Of a stretch of DNA of 29,252 bases, positions 7,623-15,507 are shown piece by piece. The position numbers and the translations under genes were made by a program. The stretch spans positions 1-29,252 of the IMG/VR virus record IMGVR_UViG_3300028025_002025, one strand, 5' to 3'. The notes under the pieces are model-generated. The model worked only from the letters and a program-made list of their open reading frames with translations, had not been told where the DNA came from and searched no databases. Numbering within the stretch: position 1 is the stretch's first letter; each line of letters opens with the position of its first letter. This DNA comes from a virus.

Positions 7623-8696
7623 ATGCCTTTACCCCTACCTTCCGCTGACGAATCCGAGCAAGACTTTGTATCCCGCTTTATGGGGGATGAGCAAGCTATT
7701 AGCGACTTTCCAGACGAACAACAAAGGGCGGCGGTTGCCTATTCTACCTACCGGGACGAGGAGATGGAGGAAATGGAGCTAGGCGGGGTGAGTATTTTGG
7801 AGGTGGGAGAGGCTAAAGGACACGACCTTTTCGTGGATAAAACAAGCCTAGAGACCGCCCTAAAAATTATGCAGAAAGCCAAGAATGGCGTGAAAATTAA
7901 GATGAATCACGGCTCTGGTTTGGAGGCAGTTTGCGGGTTCGCCAGAAACCCCCGCATCGAAGGGGATAAGCTGGTTGCCGACCTTCGCCTACTCCGCAAT
8001 TCTCCTCATTACGGCCTAATCAAAGAGATGGCCTCCGAAGCCCCCGACCAGTTTGGAATTTCCCTAGCCTTTGTGAATGAGTCCGAGACCATCAATGGCA
8101 AGGATTATATTCGACCCCAGAGCATCGCCTCTGCTGATTTAGTTTCCAGCCCAGCCGCCACAAACGGATTGTTTGAGGAGATGGTGAAGTTTATGGAAAA
8201 ACTCGGTTATGTGCAGGGAGGCAAGACAATCCCAGCCATAGCCAAAGAAGCCGTGGAGGAATCTCCACTTGACAAAAAGGACAAAACAAATATGGAAAAC
8301 AACGATTATAAGAAAGATATGGACGAAATTAAGGTTCGTCTCGCCGCATTGGAAGATGCGATGAAACCCAAAGAAGAAATGAAGAAAGAGGAGATGGCCG
8401 AGGAAGCTCCCAAGATCGTCATCGAAAAAGAAGATGAGGAAGAGAAAGAGGAGACCAAGGAAGAGATGAGCGAGGTCGTGAAGAAAGTTCTCACCGAGTT
8501 CGGCATTAAGCCCATCCCCGCCTCCCCTTCAATCGAAGTTCCTTCCGAGAAAAAGGAAGAACCCAAAACTTTTGAAGCTCTCGTGGCCGCCCATAGCGAC
8601 TACGGAACAAGCAAGCTCAAGGCGATGAAAGCCGTGATGCTGTCCAACCCCAAAGAATACTCCGAGGCTCTGTCTCGTGGTATTACCAAACTCTAA
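7623..8696 (+). CDS. Head maturation protease fused to scaffold
   Basis: A 357-residue protein upstream of decoration and capsid genes. Residues 8-46 carry the cluster FVSRFMGDEQAISDFPDEQQ, common in phage proteases of this group. The protease region (about 55-190) has His96 in KMNHGSG and Ser147 in FGISLAF as the likely catalytic pair, followed by SADLVSSPAATNG. Residues 225-330 are a highly charged E/K-rich coiled-coil scaffold, and the end (KTFEALVAAHSDYGTSK) resembles a capsid-interacting tail. Protease-scaffold fusions drive procapsid assembly and then cut themselves and other head proteins. ATG 7623 is chosen because the family-like N-terminus begins there; a frame extends upstream into the portal gene but has no matching character. 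The third catalytic residue is not certain. Confidence 0.8.
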   Translation: MPLPLPSADESEQDFVSRFMGDEQAISDFPDEQQRAAVAYSTYRDEEMEEMELGGVSILEVGEAKGHDLFVDKTSLETALKIMQKAKNGVKIKMNHGSGLEAVCGFARNPRIEGDKLVADLRLLRNSPHYGLIKEMASEAPDQFGISLAFVNESETINGKDYIRPQSIASADLVSSPAATNGLFEEMVKFMEKLGYVQGGKTIPAIAKEAVEESPLDKKDKTNMENNDYKKDMDEIKVRLAALEDAMKPKEEMKKEEMAEEAPKIVIEKEDEEEKEETKEEMSEVVKKVLTEFGIKPIPASPSIEVPSEKKEEPKTFEALVAAHSDYGTSKLKAMKAVMLSNPKEYSEALSRGITKL

Positions 8697-8714
8697 ACAA
8701 AGGATAATACTAAA

Positions 8715-9074
8715 ATGGCTACAAACATTGACGGTGGTGCAGTTCGCACCTTTAACTTCGCCTCTGCGATTTCGGCTTACCGATTCGTTGAGATTCACAC
8801 GGACGGCACGGCTCGTGCGGCTGTTTCCGGCTCTGCTCGTTGCGTTGGTTCTACCATCAGCGATGTGGCGGCTGGCGACAACGGAGCAGTTAAGCTGTTC
8901 TATCCAACCTTCTTTGCAACTTCCGAGTACGGAATCACCGCTGGCAACCTCGTTGCTACGACTGGTTCTGGCCTTGTGACCACAGCGGCGGCCAATGTCG
9001 GCGTTGTTGGAGTTGCTCTCGAAACTGCTCTTGCCGATGCAGTCATCGAGGTTGCAGTTCCTTTAACCCAGTAA
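8715..9074 (+). CDS. Head decoration-like protein
   Basis: A 119-residue Ala/Gly/Val/Thr-rich beta protein directly before the major capsid gene, the usual place of decoration (stabilising) proteins in lambda-like heads. The pattern FASAISAYRFVEIHTDGTARAA, then VGSTISDVAAGDNGAVKLF and GNLVATTGSGLVTT, is typical of small DUF2190-like capsid proteins. ATG 8715 has AAAGGA about ten bases upstream. No catalytic motif is present. The call relies on composition, size and position; it could be another minor head protein. Confidence 0.65.
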   Translation: MATNIDGGAVRTFNFASAISAYRFVEIHTDGTARAAVSGSARCVGSTISDVAAGDNGAVKLFYPTFFATSEYGITAGNLVATTGSGLVTTAAANVGVVGVALETALADAVIEVAVPLTQ

Positions 9075-9102
9075 TTTAACCAACCCAGAAAGAATATAAA
9101 AA

Positions 9103-10074
9103 ATGAGTTACATTAGCGGCGGTTCAACCATTCGGGCAGACCTAAACCAAGCCCTCATTGAAGCCCCTCAAGCCGATGTCGGTTTGATCGGAGCACAACT
9201 CCTCCCCTTGCAGAATGTTGATGCAAAGGCTGGAACATACCTCAAAGTTCAGTTGGCTGGTGCAGAGTTGTTGACCAATAATGCAACGGCTCGTGATGCT
9301 GGTTCGGGATACAGCCGAGGGATTCGTTCCTTTAGCTCTGCGAACTACTCGACCGATGAGTACGGCCTAGAGGAATTGTTGGACGATTCAAGCGTCAAGG
9401 ATTTGTCGCGTTTCTTTTCGTACGAAAGCGAAACTGCCAAGTTCTTGCTCCGTCAGTTGAAGCTCTCCCACGAGAAGCGGGTTTCCGATCTTCTCTGGAA
9501 CGCAACGACTCCCTTCACCATCGCTGACCAGACTCGTGCAGTTGCCTACACGAACAGCCTAATCACAACGGTTGATGTGGCTCGTGACGTAGCGACCGCC
9601 AAACTCGCTCTTAACCAGTATGGTTACGAGCCGAATTGTGTTGCGATGTCTGCTAATGTGTTTGAGTTGATCAGACGCTCCACCCTCCTACAGAATCAGT
9701 TTTTCGGAGTTATCTCCAATACTGGTGCTCGGTTGTTGAGCGAAGCTGAAATTGCGGCGGCTCTGGGAGTTCAGACCCTCCTCGTTGGTCGTGCGGCGAT
9801 CAACTCTGCCGGCAAGAACAAAGCCTACTCTGGTTCGTTCGTTGTTCCAGATACCAAGATCATCGTAGGTCAGATTGCTGGTGGTGAGTTCACCGCCGGT
9901 GGAATCGGACGCACCTTGGTTTGGTCGGGTGACTCGGCTGGTGGTTTCGTTAGCGAAAGCTATCGTGACGAAGCTCGCCGTAGCCAAGTGCTCCGGGTTC
10001 GTATGAACACGGACGAAGTTGTGATTGATCCGAACGCCGCCGTTCGTATCACCACCAACTACTCCGCAAGCTAA
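9103..10074 (+). CDS. Major capsid protein (HK97 fold expected)
   Basis: A 323-residue protein between the decoration gene and a strong terminator. Features are an N-terminal arm (residues 1-40), KAGTYLKVQLAGAE, GSGYSRGIRSFSSANYSTDEYGL-type E-loop/spine sequence, EELLDDSSVKDLSRFF, a long helix with LKLSHEKRVSDLLWN, and a C-terminal RVRMNTDEVVIDPNAAVRI. This order is that of HK97-fold coat proteins with no delta-domain fusion, since scaffold is supplied by the preceding protein. Codon use is biased toward common codons and CTA is rarer than in the neighbours, consistent with very high expression. A terminator follows within 30 bases of its stop. It is the only good candidate for major capsid here. 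Confidence 0.9.
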   Translation: MSYISGGSTIRADLNQALIEAPQADVGLIGAQLLPLQNVDAKAGTYLKVQLAGAELLTNNATARDAGSGYSRGIRSFSSANYSTDEYGLEELLDDSSVKDLSRFFSYESETAKFLLRQLKLSHEKRVSDLLWNATTPFTIADQTRAVAYTNSLITTVDVARDVATAKLALNQYGYEPNCVAMSANVFELIRRSTLLQNQFFGVISNTGARLLSEAEIAAALGVQTLLVGRAAINSAGKNKAYSGSFVVPDTKIIVGQIAGGEFTAGGIGRTLVWSGDSAGGFVSESYRDEARRSQVLRVRMNTDEVVIDPNAAVRITTNYSAS

Positions 10075-10100
10075 AGATTGTTGTTGGTTGTTTCCTCTGA

Positions 10101-10143
10101 AGAAGGGGGAGTGGGTGAATAACCTGCTCCCCCTTTTTCTTTT
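10101..10143 (+). terminator. Strong intrinsic terminator after the capsid gene
   Basis: GGGGGAG (10105-10111) pairs perfectly with CTCCCCC (10127-10133), extended by AA/TT, with an inner GGT/ACC, and the right arm runs into a T-rich tract (TTTTTCTTTT). It lies 27 bases after the major capsid stop and would limit read-through from the head operon. Confidence 0.9.
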
Positions 10144-10145
10144 AA

Positions 10146-10180
10146 TTGACATCCCCTAGCAGCTAGAAATCCTATTCAAA
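10146..10180 (+). promoter_or_regulatory. Candidate promoter for the glycan cassette
   Basis: A perfect TTGACA (10146-10151) begins three bases after the terminator T tract, exactly 35 bases before the GTG of the glycosyltransferase. The -10 region is poor (ATCCTA or TCCTAT at the right distance). If used, transcription would start at or very near the GTG, giving a leaderless or nearly leaderless message. No Shine-Dalgarno sequence is seen before that GTG. Confidence 0.45.
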
Positions 10181-11830
10181 GTGAAATATCCTATATCCGT
10201 CTATCTCATCGCTGGTAATGAAGAAGAGTATATCGCCAGATGCCTTGAGTCGTTTAAGCCCATTTCAGCGGAGCTTGTTGTTTGCATCGCTAGGGGGAAC
10301 GCTGTCGCAGATAAAACAGAGGAGATTGCGAAGGGGTTGGGTGCAAAGATTGTCCACTATACCAACAAAAACGATTGGCCTCATATTGATGATTTTGCCA
10401 CGGCGAGAAACACGGCACTAGAGGCTTGTTCTAGCGAATGGTGTTTATGGGTCGATGCTGACGATGTGATGTCCAAGGATGGGGCTAAGGTAGTCGAAGA
10501 GGCTATTGACCTTGCCATTGAAAAAGACGCTCACCTTGTGGCGTTAAAATATAATGTAGATAATGCTGGCCTCATCCCACTCCGAGAGGAAATCTCCAAG
10601 AGGGGCACTTGCTATTGGAAGAACCGAGTTCACGAAATGCTTGTTTGCAGAGAGCCGAACAAGACGATTGGGGTGGACAAAATTTTCAGAATCCACAAGC
10701 CCGATGGGTATAAGCCCAAAAGTGCTGAAAGGAACTTTAGAATCCTAGAGGATACACTTTTAACTGCCCCAAACGCCCTTTATTACCAAGCCCAAGAATA
10801 CTTTTTGTCTGGTAAATACGACAAGTGCATTGATTCCAGTATGCGAGCATTGGCATTTCCAGAGCTAGAGGACACGCTTCGATACGATGTGCTTTGCAAC
10901 CTTGGCAGATGTGTTCCAGAGAATGAGAGGCTTTCTTACCTTGGACAAGCCGTGTCCCTGCAACCAGACCGCAGAGAGGCTTATTTCTATATTGCAAACC
11001 ATTGGGCTGGGAAGGGGAACTGGGTAAAGACCTATGGGGCGGCAAGGGCTTGTATGACTTTGCATAGGCCAAAAGCCCACTACTGGAACTTGGTAGAGGC
11101 AATCTATAACTGGCAAGCAATGGACTTATACGAGACAGCATCGGTGTGCGTTGGAGAAACTGCCGAGGCTGAAAAGATTAAGAAGATGCGACCAGCCCCC
11201 AAGATTAGCATTGTTCACGCGACTAGGGGCAGACCGCAAGTTGCTTGGCAGAGGCGATGGCAGTGGCTTTCTTTAGCCGAGAGGCCACTAGAAATTGAGT
11301 GGCTCTTTATGGTCGATCACAACGACCCCATCGACTATACCCCCCACCAAGCCATTAGGTGCAATCCGGGTGGCATAATCAACGCTTGGAACGCTGGGGC
11401 AAAAATAGCCAAGGGGGACATCATCATTCAAATGAGCGATGACTGGACACCCCCTCGCCATTGGGATGCCCTAATTTCGAACGCTATTGGGGATACAAAG
11501 GCAGAGAAAGTGCTGGCAGTATCTGATGGGCTACGGCAAGACAAGCTCCTATGTATGGCGATTCTGACGCAATCTAGACTCAAGAAGCAGGGGCATCTAT
11601 TCCACCCCGACTACCAAGAGTCGGATGGCATCTATTCCGACAACGAGTTCACAGACAGAGCCTACGAAGAACAAGTGGTAGTTGAGGCTAGACATATCCA
11701 ATTTAAGCACGATAACCCTATGTTTAATGGCGGCCAACCAGACGAACAACTAAAGAACCACAACAAGCCAGAATTCTACGAGAAAGGAAAAGCGATCTAT
11801 GAAAAACGCAAACAAAATAATTGGATGTAG
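10181..11830 (+). CDS. Two-domain glycosyltransferase (GT2-like, with TPR-like middle)
   Basis: A 549-residue protein with two GT-A-type units. The first (1-180) starts MKYPISVYLIAGNEEEYIAR and has the sugar-nucleotide/metal motif VDADD (91-95), like WaaE-type transferases. The middle (195-335) is helical and TPR-like (ALYYQAQEYFLSGKYDKC, AYFYIANHWAGKGN). The second unit (338-530) starts KISIVHATRGRP, has FMVDHNDP, NAWNAGAKIAKGDI and an acidic IQMSDDW (416-422). Such proteins add sugars to glycans or proteins in the cytoplasm. It opens a cassette of sugar-transfer and methyl-transfer genes between capsid and connector genes. GTG 10181 is the first start in frame. Acceptor and sugar are unknown. 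Confidence 0.82.
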   Translation: MKYPISVYLIAGNEEEYIARCLESFKPISAELVVCIARGNAVADKTEEIAKGLGAKIVHYTNKNDWPHIDDFATARNTALEACSSEWCLWVDADDVMSKDGAKVVEEAIDLAIEKDAHLVALKYNVDNAGLIPLREEISKRGTCYWKNRVHEMLVCREPNKTIGVDKIFRIHKPDGYKPKSAERNFRILEDTLLTAPNALYYQAQEYFLSGKYDKCIDSSMRALAFPELEDTLRYDVLCNLGRCVPENERLSYLGQAVSLQPDRREAYFYIANHWAGKGNWVKTYGAARACMTLHRPKAHYWNLVEAIYNWQAMDLYETASVCVGETAEAEKIKKMRPAPKISIVHATRGRPQVAWQRRWQWLSLAERPLEIEWLFMVDHNDPIDYTPHQAIRCNPGGIINAWNAGAKIAKGDIIIQMSDDWTPPRHWDALISNAIGDTKAEKVLAVSDGLRQDKLLCMAILTQSRLKKQGHLFHPDYQESDGIYSDNEFTDRAYEEQVVVEARHIQFKHDNPMFNGGQPDEQLKNHNKPEFYEKGKAIYEKRKQNNWM

Positions 11831-11850
11831 GAAATCGAAAAAGGGGGAGA

Positions 11851-11869
11851 ATACCAAGGGGCTTGGTAT
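11851..11869 (+). promoter_or_regulatory. Perfect hairpin covering a ribosome-binding site and start
   Basis: ATACCAAG (11851-11858), GGG loop, CTTGGTAT (11862-11869): an 8-bp perfect stem with a 3-base loop. It buries the GGGG that would act as ribosome-binding site and the first two bases of ATG 11868. It could damp translation of the small gene, or be unwound by ribosomes arriving from the ATG at 11799. Confidence 0.5.
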
Positions 11870-12053
11870 GATTACCTTCGGCAAGTCTAGCATAGACAAA
11901 ACAAAGTATGTGCTAGTGGATATCACCTATGATGATAAGGCTGGGAAGGAATTGTATGAGGCTGGGATGCTTGCCTTAAAGCACGACCCAGAAGCCGTGA
12001 TTGAGTACGCAATCAAAAAAGCATTAGCTGGAATGGCAAAATGCAAGAAATAA
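11868..12053 (+). CDS. Small protein of unknown function in the glycan cassette
   Basis: A 61-residue acidic/lysine-mixed protein: beta-like start (MITFGKSSIDKTKYVLVDITYDD), then a helix (AGKELYEAGMLALKHDPEAVIEYAIKKALAG). No family is recognised. ATG 11868 is preferred because the ordered part begins there and GGGG lies six bases upstream, but that site is inside a hairpin. An in-frame ATG at 11799, overlapping the glycosyltransferase end and preceded by AAAGGA, would add 23 lysine-rich residues. The end overlaps the next gene by 13 bases, so it is likely co-translated with the methyltransferase. Confidence 0.6.
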   Translation: MITFGKSSIDKTKYVLVDITYDDKAGKELYEAGMLALKHDPEAVIEYAIKKALAGMAKCKK

Positions 12054-12649
12054 CCATTAACGACTCATTTGGAAAAGCCCTTACAAAATATAGCGAGGGG
12101 CTAGAGGTTGCCCTAGAAATTGGGGGAGGAACTGGGGATGGCTCAACTCAATGTGTTAGGACAAAAAGGCTATTCAGCATCGAGAACCACCCAGACCGCA
12201 TCGGTAGACACTCAATGAACCTATCGGCAAAGGGGGGCGTTTCCATCAATGGAACTGCAACCTTGCCGAAGCTATGGATGAACCAGTTGGATATAGCGGA
12301 ATTTTATGGCACAAACAAAACTGCACTTAATCAATATCCCCTAGATCAAGTTCTTGGATGGTATCACGAATGCATTGAATTTGCACAACCATACAGCACC
12401 AACGCAATCGAGGACATTCACTTTGAGCATAATGTAGATTTTAACTTTGTGCTGATTGATGGCTCTCCTTTTTCTGGTGAGGCCGAACTTCGTTGCGTAA
12501 GACCATTCCTAGCAGAGAAGGCCATCATAGCCCTAGACGATGTGAACGATATTAAGAACTTGGCGAACTACAACAAGCTCAAGGGATTTGGGAAACTTCT
12601 CTGGGAGGATTGGTCGGTTCGTAATGGTGCGGCCATCTTTCAGTTATGA
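12041..12649 (+). CDS. SAM-dependent methyltransferase-like protein
   Basis: A 202-residue protein with a class I methyltransferase layout: glycine-rich loop ALEIGGGTGDGS (28-39) for SAM, FSIENHP (50s) at the end of strand 2, FVLIDGSPFSGEAE as strand 4 with the acidic residue, and IIALDDVNDI as the following strand. The pattern resembles glycan-modifying methyltransferases with an LIDG motif. It is the first of three consecutive methyltransferase-like genes, all overlapping by a few bases. The substrate is not visible; a sugar on the cassette's glycan is the simplest guess. An insertion (TLPKLWMNQLDIAEFYG onward) is specific to this protein. Confidence 0.65.
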   Translation: MQEITINDSFGKALTKYSEGLEVALEIGGGTGDGSTQCVRTKRLFSIENHPDRIGRHSMNLSAKGGVSINGTATLPKLWMNQLDIAEFYGTNKTALNQYPLDQVLGWYHECIEFAQPYSTNAIEDIHFEHNVDFNFVLIDGSPFSGEAELRCVRPFLAEKAIIALDDVNDIKNLANYNKLKGFGKLLWEDWSVRNGAAIFQL

Positions 12650-13215
12650 CCATTATTCAAATTGGGTGTAATGATGGGAAAGATCATATCCTAGATTTTT
12701 GCACAAAGAACAAGGACAGCATCGAGGCAATACATCTCATAGAGCCAAACCCAGAAGCACTTGAGGATTGTAAGCAGACCTATTCAGATTTTAAGCAAGC
12801 CCGATTCTACAACCTAGCGATTGTCCCAAATGATGCTGACTCTATTGACTTGCACATTCCACGCTCAAAGTCATCCAACGCTCACGCCTCAACATTAAAA
12901 AATCACTTAACAGATCACGGCCATATAGATTTTGATACAATCAATGTTCCAGCCACAACCCTTGCTGGTTTCCTCGACTCAAATAAAATCGAGAAGTGCG
13001 ATAGGCTCTACATAGACACAGAGGGCTTGGATTGTGCGATTGTGCTTAACTTCAATATTCAAAAATACAATATCTCAAGAATTGAATTTGAGACTCTTCA
13101 TTCCGATGGATTTCTAGCAAAGGGGAAAAACTACAACTCCTGCATCGAGAAGCTAAAAACCCTTGGCTACAAGGAAACAGAGGCTGGCGAATATAATGAG
13201 GCTTACGAGCTATGA
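12646..13215 (+). CDS. FkbM-family methyltransferase
   Basis: A 189-residue FkbM-type O-methyltransferase. It starts directly at the SAM-binding strand (MTIIQIGCNDGKDHILDF), has the ribose-binding acidic residue in IHLIEPNP, then FYNLAIVPND, the long central segment with VPATTLAGFLD, LYIDTEGLDCAIV (the conserved D-x-E-G of FkbM proteins) and IEFETLHSDG. FkbM members commonly methylate sugar hydroxyls in polysaccharides and natural products. It shares ATGA overlaps with the genes on both sides, so the three methyltransferases are likely translated in step. Family assignment is firm; the acceptor is unknown. Confidence 0.85.
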   Translation: MTIIQIGCNDGKDHILDFCTKNKDSIEAIHLIEPNPEALEDCKQTYSDFKQARFYNLAIVPNDADSIDLHIPRSKSSNAHASTLKNHLTDHGHIDFDTINVPATTLAGFLDSNKIEKCDRLYIDTEGLDCAIVLNFNIQKYNISRIEFETLHSDGFLAKGKNYNSCIEKLKTLGYKETEAGEYNEAYEL

Positions 13216-13751
13216 ACCATATTAGTGCGGAATTTGAAGAGGATTGGTTTAATTCTCCCAATGTCTATAAAATGCTTGTTGAGAATTGTAGGGACGATGG
13301 GAAGATTGTTGAGCTTGGGGCGTGGAAGGGGAGAAGCTCGGCGTTTCTTGTGGTTGAGGCATACAATAAAAGCCCAAAGATCGAGGTTCATATTGTTGAT
13401 ACTTGGGGTGGGAATCCCTTTGATGGCTCGCAAGATCAATCTACCGACCTATATAATAAATTTATTTCTAATATGTCTCTCCTTGCCAGACCCTACCAAG
13501 CCCACAGAATGACAACAAACGAGGCCGCAGGGCTTTTTGAGGAGGAATCTTTAGACGCAGTTTTTATAGACGCAGACCATTCGTATGAGGCCGTGAAGCT
13601 AGACATTCAAAACTGGATGCCCAAAATTCGCAAGGGCGGGATACTGGCTGGGCACGACTATACTTCTGCTTGGCCGGGGGTCGTAAGGGCAGTTGATGAG
13701 CTATTTCCAGAGGCTGAAAAAATAGACTATTGTTGGGTAAAACAATGTTGA
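13212..13751 (+). CDS. Class I SAM methyltransferase (Methyltransf_24-like)
   Basis: A 179-residue enzyme with motif I IVELGAWKGRSS (31-42), VHIVDTWGG (strand 2, acidic residue), AVFIDADHSYEAVKLDI (motif typical of the Methyltransf_24/cephalosporin-hydroxylase-like group) and GGILAGHDYTSAWPGVVRAV. These enzymes often act on sugars or small metabolites, with the D-x-D-H helping metal or substrate binding. The gene starts in an ATGA overlap and its end overlaps the next glycosyltransferase by seven bases (ATGTTGA). With the two preceding genes it forms a run of three methyltransferases that are different families rather than recent duplicates. Confidence 0.85.
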   Translation: MNHISAEFEEDWFNSPNVYKMLVENCRDDGKIVELGAWKGRSSAFLVVEAYNKSPKIEVHIVDTWGGNPFDGSQDQSTDLYNKFISNMSLLARPYQAHRMTTNEAAGLFEEESLDAVFIDADHSYEAVKLDIQNWMPKIRKGGILAGHDYTSAWPGVVRAVDELFPEAEKIDYCWVKQC

Positions 13752-14512
13752 CCATATTTACCATCGTCCTGAATGGGATGCCCTACATCCAGAGGCATCT
13801 TGCAGAGTTTCAAAAGCTAAAGATTCCTTGGGAGTGGAGGATTGTCGAGGGAGTGGCCGAGCCTCTGGGATGCACCCGATGGTGCAAGCAAGTACCAGAG
13901 AAGTATCACAAGAACTTTGTAAGCGTGGACGGAACGCACGAATACCTTGAGAGCATTAGGGGCGAGAATGTTTCAGTCTATTGGCAAGCAAAACCCTTCC
14001 CCGGTAAGCTGGCGATGATTAGCGAGGCGTTGCGAGGCGTGGAGAAGGGCGTTGTGATGGAGATTGATTCCGATGAGATATGGAGAGCCGACCAGTTAGA
14101 TGCAATCTTTGGGCATCTCAAGGGATGCGAGGAGGGACGAGCGATGCAGTTCCATTGTAACTATTATGTTGGACAGAATAAAAAAGTAGTCACTAGGGAG
14201 GGCTTCGGCTCGAACTGGTACGAGTGGTTTAGGGCTTGGAAGTGGGGCAGGGGAGTTGAATTCGTTAGCCACGAACCCCCCAAACTTAATGTCCAATCAA
14301 TGATGATTCCGAGGGGAGTTACAGAAACTTGGGGGCTAACCTTTGACCACTTCGCCTACGCAACAAAAGAACAAGCACAATTCAAGGAAGATTTCTATGG
14401 ATATAAGGGGCTAGTAGAGGGATGGGAGAAGCTACAAGAAACCACCAGCCCAGTTAGGTTGAGAGATTATTTCCCATTCATAACAGACAAGAGCGTAGTC
14501 GATGAGTGTTAA
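13745..14512 (+). CDS. Glycosyltransferase-like protein (GT-A type)
   Basis: A 255-residue protein that begins like a GT2 enzyme (MLTIFTIVLNGMPYIQRHL), has a helix-strand core (LAMISEALRGVEKGVVMEI) and an acidic IDSDEIW where the metal/sugar-nucleotide DxD is expected, then FHCNYYVG, NWYEWFRAWKWGRG, FVSHEPPKL and a His-containing LTFDHFAYATKEQ. The pattern is that of glycosyltransferases that work on glycans where a lipid or protein acceptor is close. ATG 13745 overlaps the previous stop; an in-frame ATG at 13730 would add five residues. Donor and acceptor are not apparent. Confidence 0.72.
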   Translation: MLTIFTIVLNGMPYIQRHLAEFQKLKIPWEWRIVEGVAEPLGCTRWCKQVPEKYHKNFVSVDGTHEYLESIRGENVSVYWQAKPFPGKLAMISEALRGVEKGVVMEIDSDEIWRADQLDAIFGHLKGCEEGRAMQFHCNYYVGQNKKVVTREGFGSNWYEWFRAWKWGRGVEFVSHEPPKLNVQSMMIPRGVTETWGLTFDHFAYATKEQAQFKEDFYGYKGLVEGWEKLQETTSPVRLRDYFPFITDKSVVDEC

Positions 14513-15173
14513 AACTATCAAATACTCGCAGAGGTTAGGGGATGTGCTTCGTTGCTTACCAGCCGCAAAGTACCTAGCCGACCAAGGCCACGAGGTTTTC
14601 TTTGATTGCTTCGAGCAGTATCACGGAGTTTTTGATTTGGTTAGTTATGTGAAGGCTGGGAGCAAGGGAGATGTTTTGGATTTGGAGATATGGCCGAACA
14701 GATACAACGACTTCATCAAAAGTAGAAAGACTTGGCACGACTTTGTCTATAGTCACCCAGAGATTAGGGAAGCAGACAAGACCAATATCGTCCTAGACAA
14801 GCTAGACGATAAGCCAGCCGAGGGACTTCCAGAATCTTACAACCTAGTTGCCCCTTTCGGTATATCTCAAACATTCTACCGCAACCCGCTAACACTAATC
14901 CAAGACGCAGTTAAAGAGTTTGGAAAAGATAATGTGTTTGTTTTATGTCCACCCGACATAAGGATACAAGGATTGAACACCTACACAGCCAAATCATTTG
15001 AGCAAATGGCAAAGGCCATTAGGGGAGCAGATCAATTCTTGGCGGTCAACTCAAGCCCTATCATCATAGCTTCTGCGGTTAGGAGGGGCAAGGAAAGCAA
15101 GTTTTGGGGCGAGAAAAACGAGGCAGAAGTTCAGAATGTTTTTCACTTTGAGGGGCTAGTAAGGGTGGATTGA
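14502..15173 (+). CDS. GT9-like (heptosyltransferase-type) glycosyltransferase
   Basis: A 223-residue GT-B-like protein. The N-terminal half begins KTIKYSQRLGDVLRCLPAAK, the GD-x-L-x-x-x-P-A pattern of ADP-heptose:LPS heptosyltransferases, followed by GHEVFFDC. The second half has YNLVAPFGISQTFYRNP, VFVLCPPD, and the acceptor-side AIRGADQFLAVNSSPIIIASA, which parallels the D-T-G-x-x-H-x-A region of GT9 enzymes but with NSSP in place of D-S/T-G. It is shorter than typical heptosyltransferases (about 320-350), so it is compact or divergent. It overlaps the previous gene by 11 bases and ends the cassette; the connector genes resume 16 bases later. Confidence 0.68.
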   Translation: MSVKTIKYSQRLGDVLRCLPAAKYLADQGHEVFFDCFEQYHGVFDLVSYVKAGSKGDVLDLEIWPNRYNDFIKSRKTWHDFVYSHPEIREADKTNIVLDKLDDKPAEGLPESYNLVAPFGISQTFYRNPLTLIQDAVKEFGKDNVFVLCPPDIRIQGLNTYTAKSFEQMAKAIRGADQFLAVNSSPIIIASAVRRGKESKFWGEKNEAEVQNVFHFEGLVRVD

Positions 15174-15189
15174 CATAAGAGGTGGTTTT

Positions 15190-15507
15190 ATGGCTGGCAG
15201 TATCCCCACCTCCTACTTCGCTACTGACCTCTCTTATATGATTGAGGACTTGTACCAAACTGTTACTGGTTTGGGTTCGTCCTCTGTTTCTGCTTCTGTC
15301 ACAGACCTAACAACGGCAAGCGAGCTAGAGATAGGTGGTGAGGTGTTTAGAGTGACGCAAAGCCTAGTCGTTTTAGCTTCTGGAATCTCTGCCCCAGTCA
15401 TCGGCTCTCTTTGCACAGTTAGCGGGGTGGAGCGTATGATCGGAGGATTTTCGCAAAGCACAGATGGCCTTTCATTTACCATCGAACTTGCGGAGATTAC
15501 GACCTAA
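15190..15507 (+). CDS. Small head-tail connector candidate
   Basis: A 105-residue protein, Ser/Thr/Val-rich beta (TGLGSSSVSASVTDLTTASE, IGGEVFRVTQSLVVLASG, CTVSGVERMIGGFS). Position after the head genes and before two neck-like genes suggests a head-completion or tail-attachment protein (gpFII-like role), but no signature motif is visible. It has a good ribosome-binding site (AAGAGGTGG) before ATG 15190, and its stop overlaps the following ATG by one base (TAATG), indicating co-translation with the neck gene. Confidence 0.55.
   Translation: MAGSIPTSYFATDLSYMIEDLYQTVTGLGSSSVSASVTDLTTASELEIGGEVFRVTQSLVVLASGISAPVIGSLCTVSGVERMIGGFSQSTDGLSFTIELAEITT

Noticed and set aside
15170-15175. TTGACA before the connector gene
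   Set aside because: It is formed by the preceding stop codon (GAT TGA CA) and lies only 20 bases before ATG 15190, too close for a promoter.
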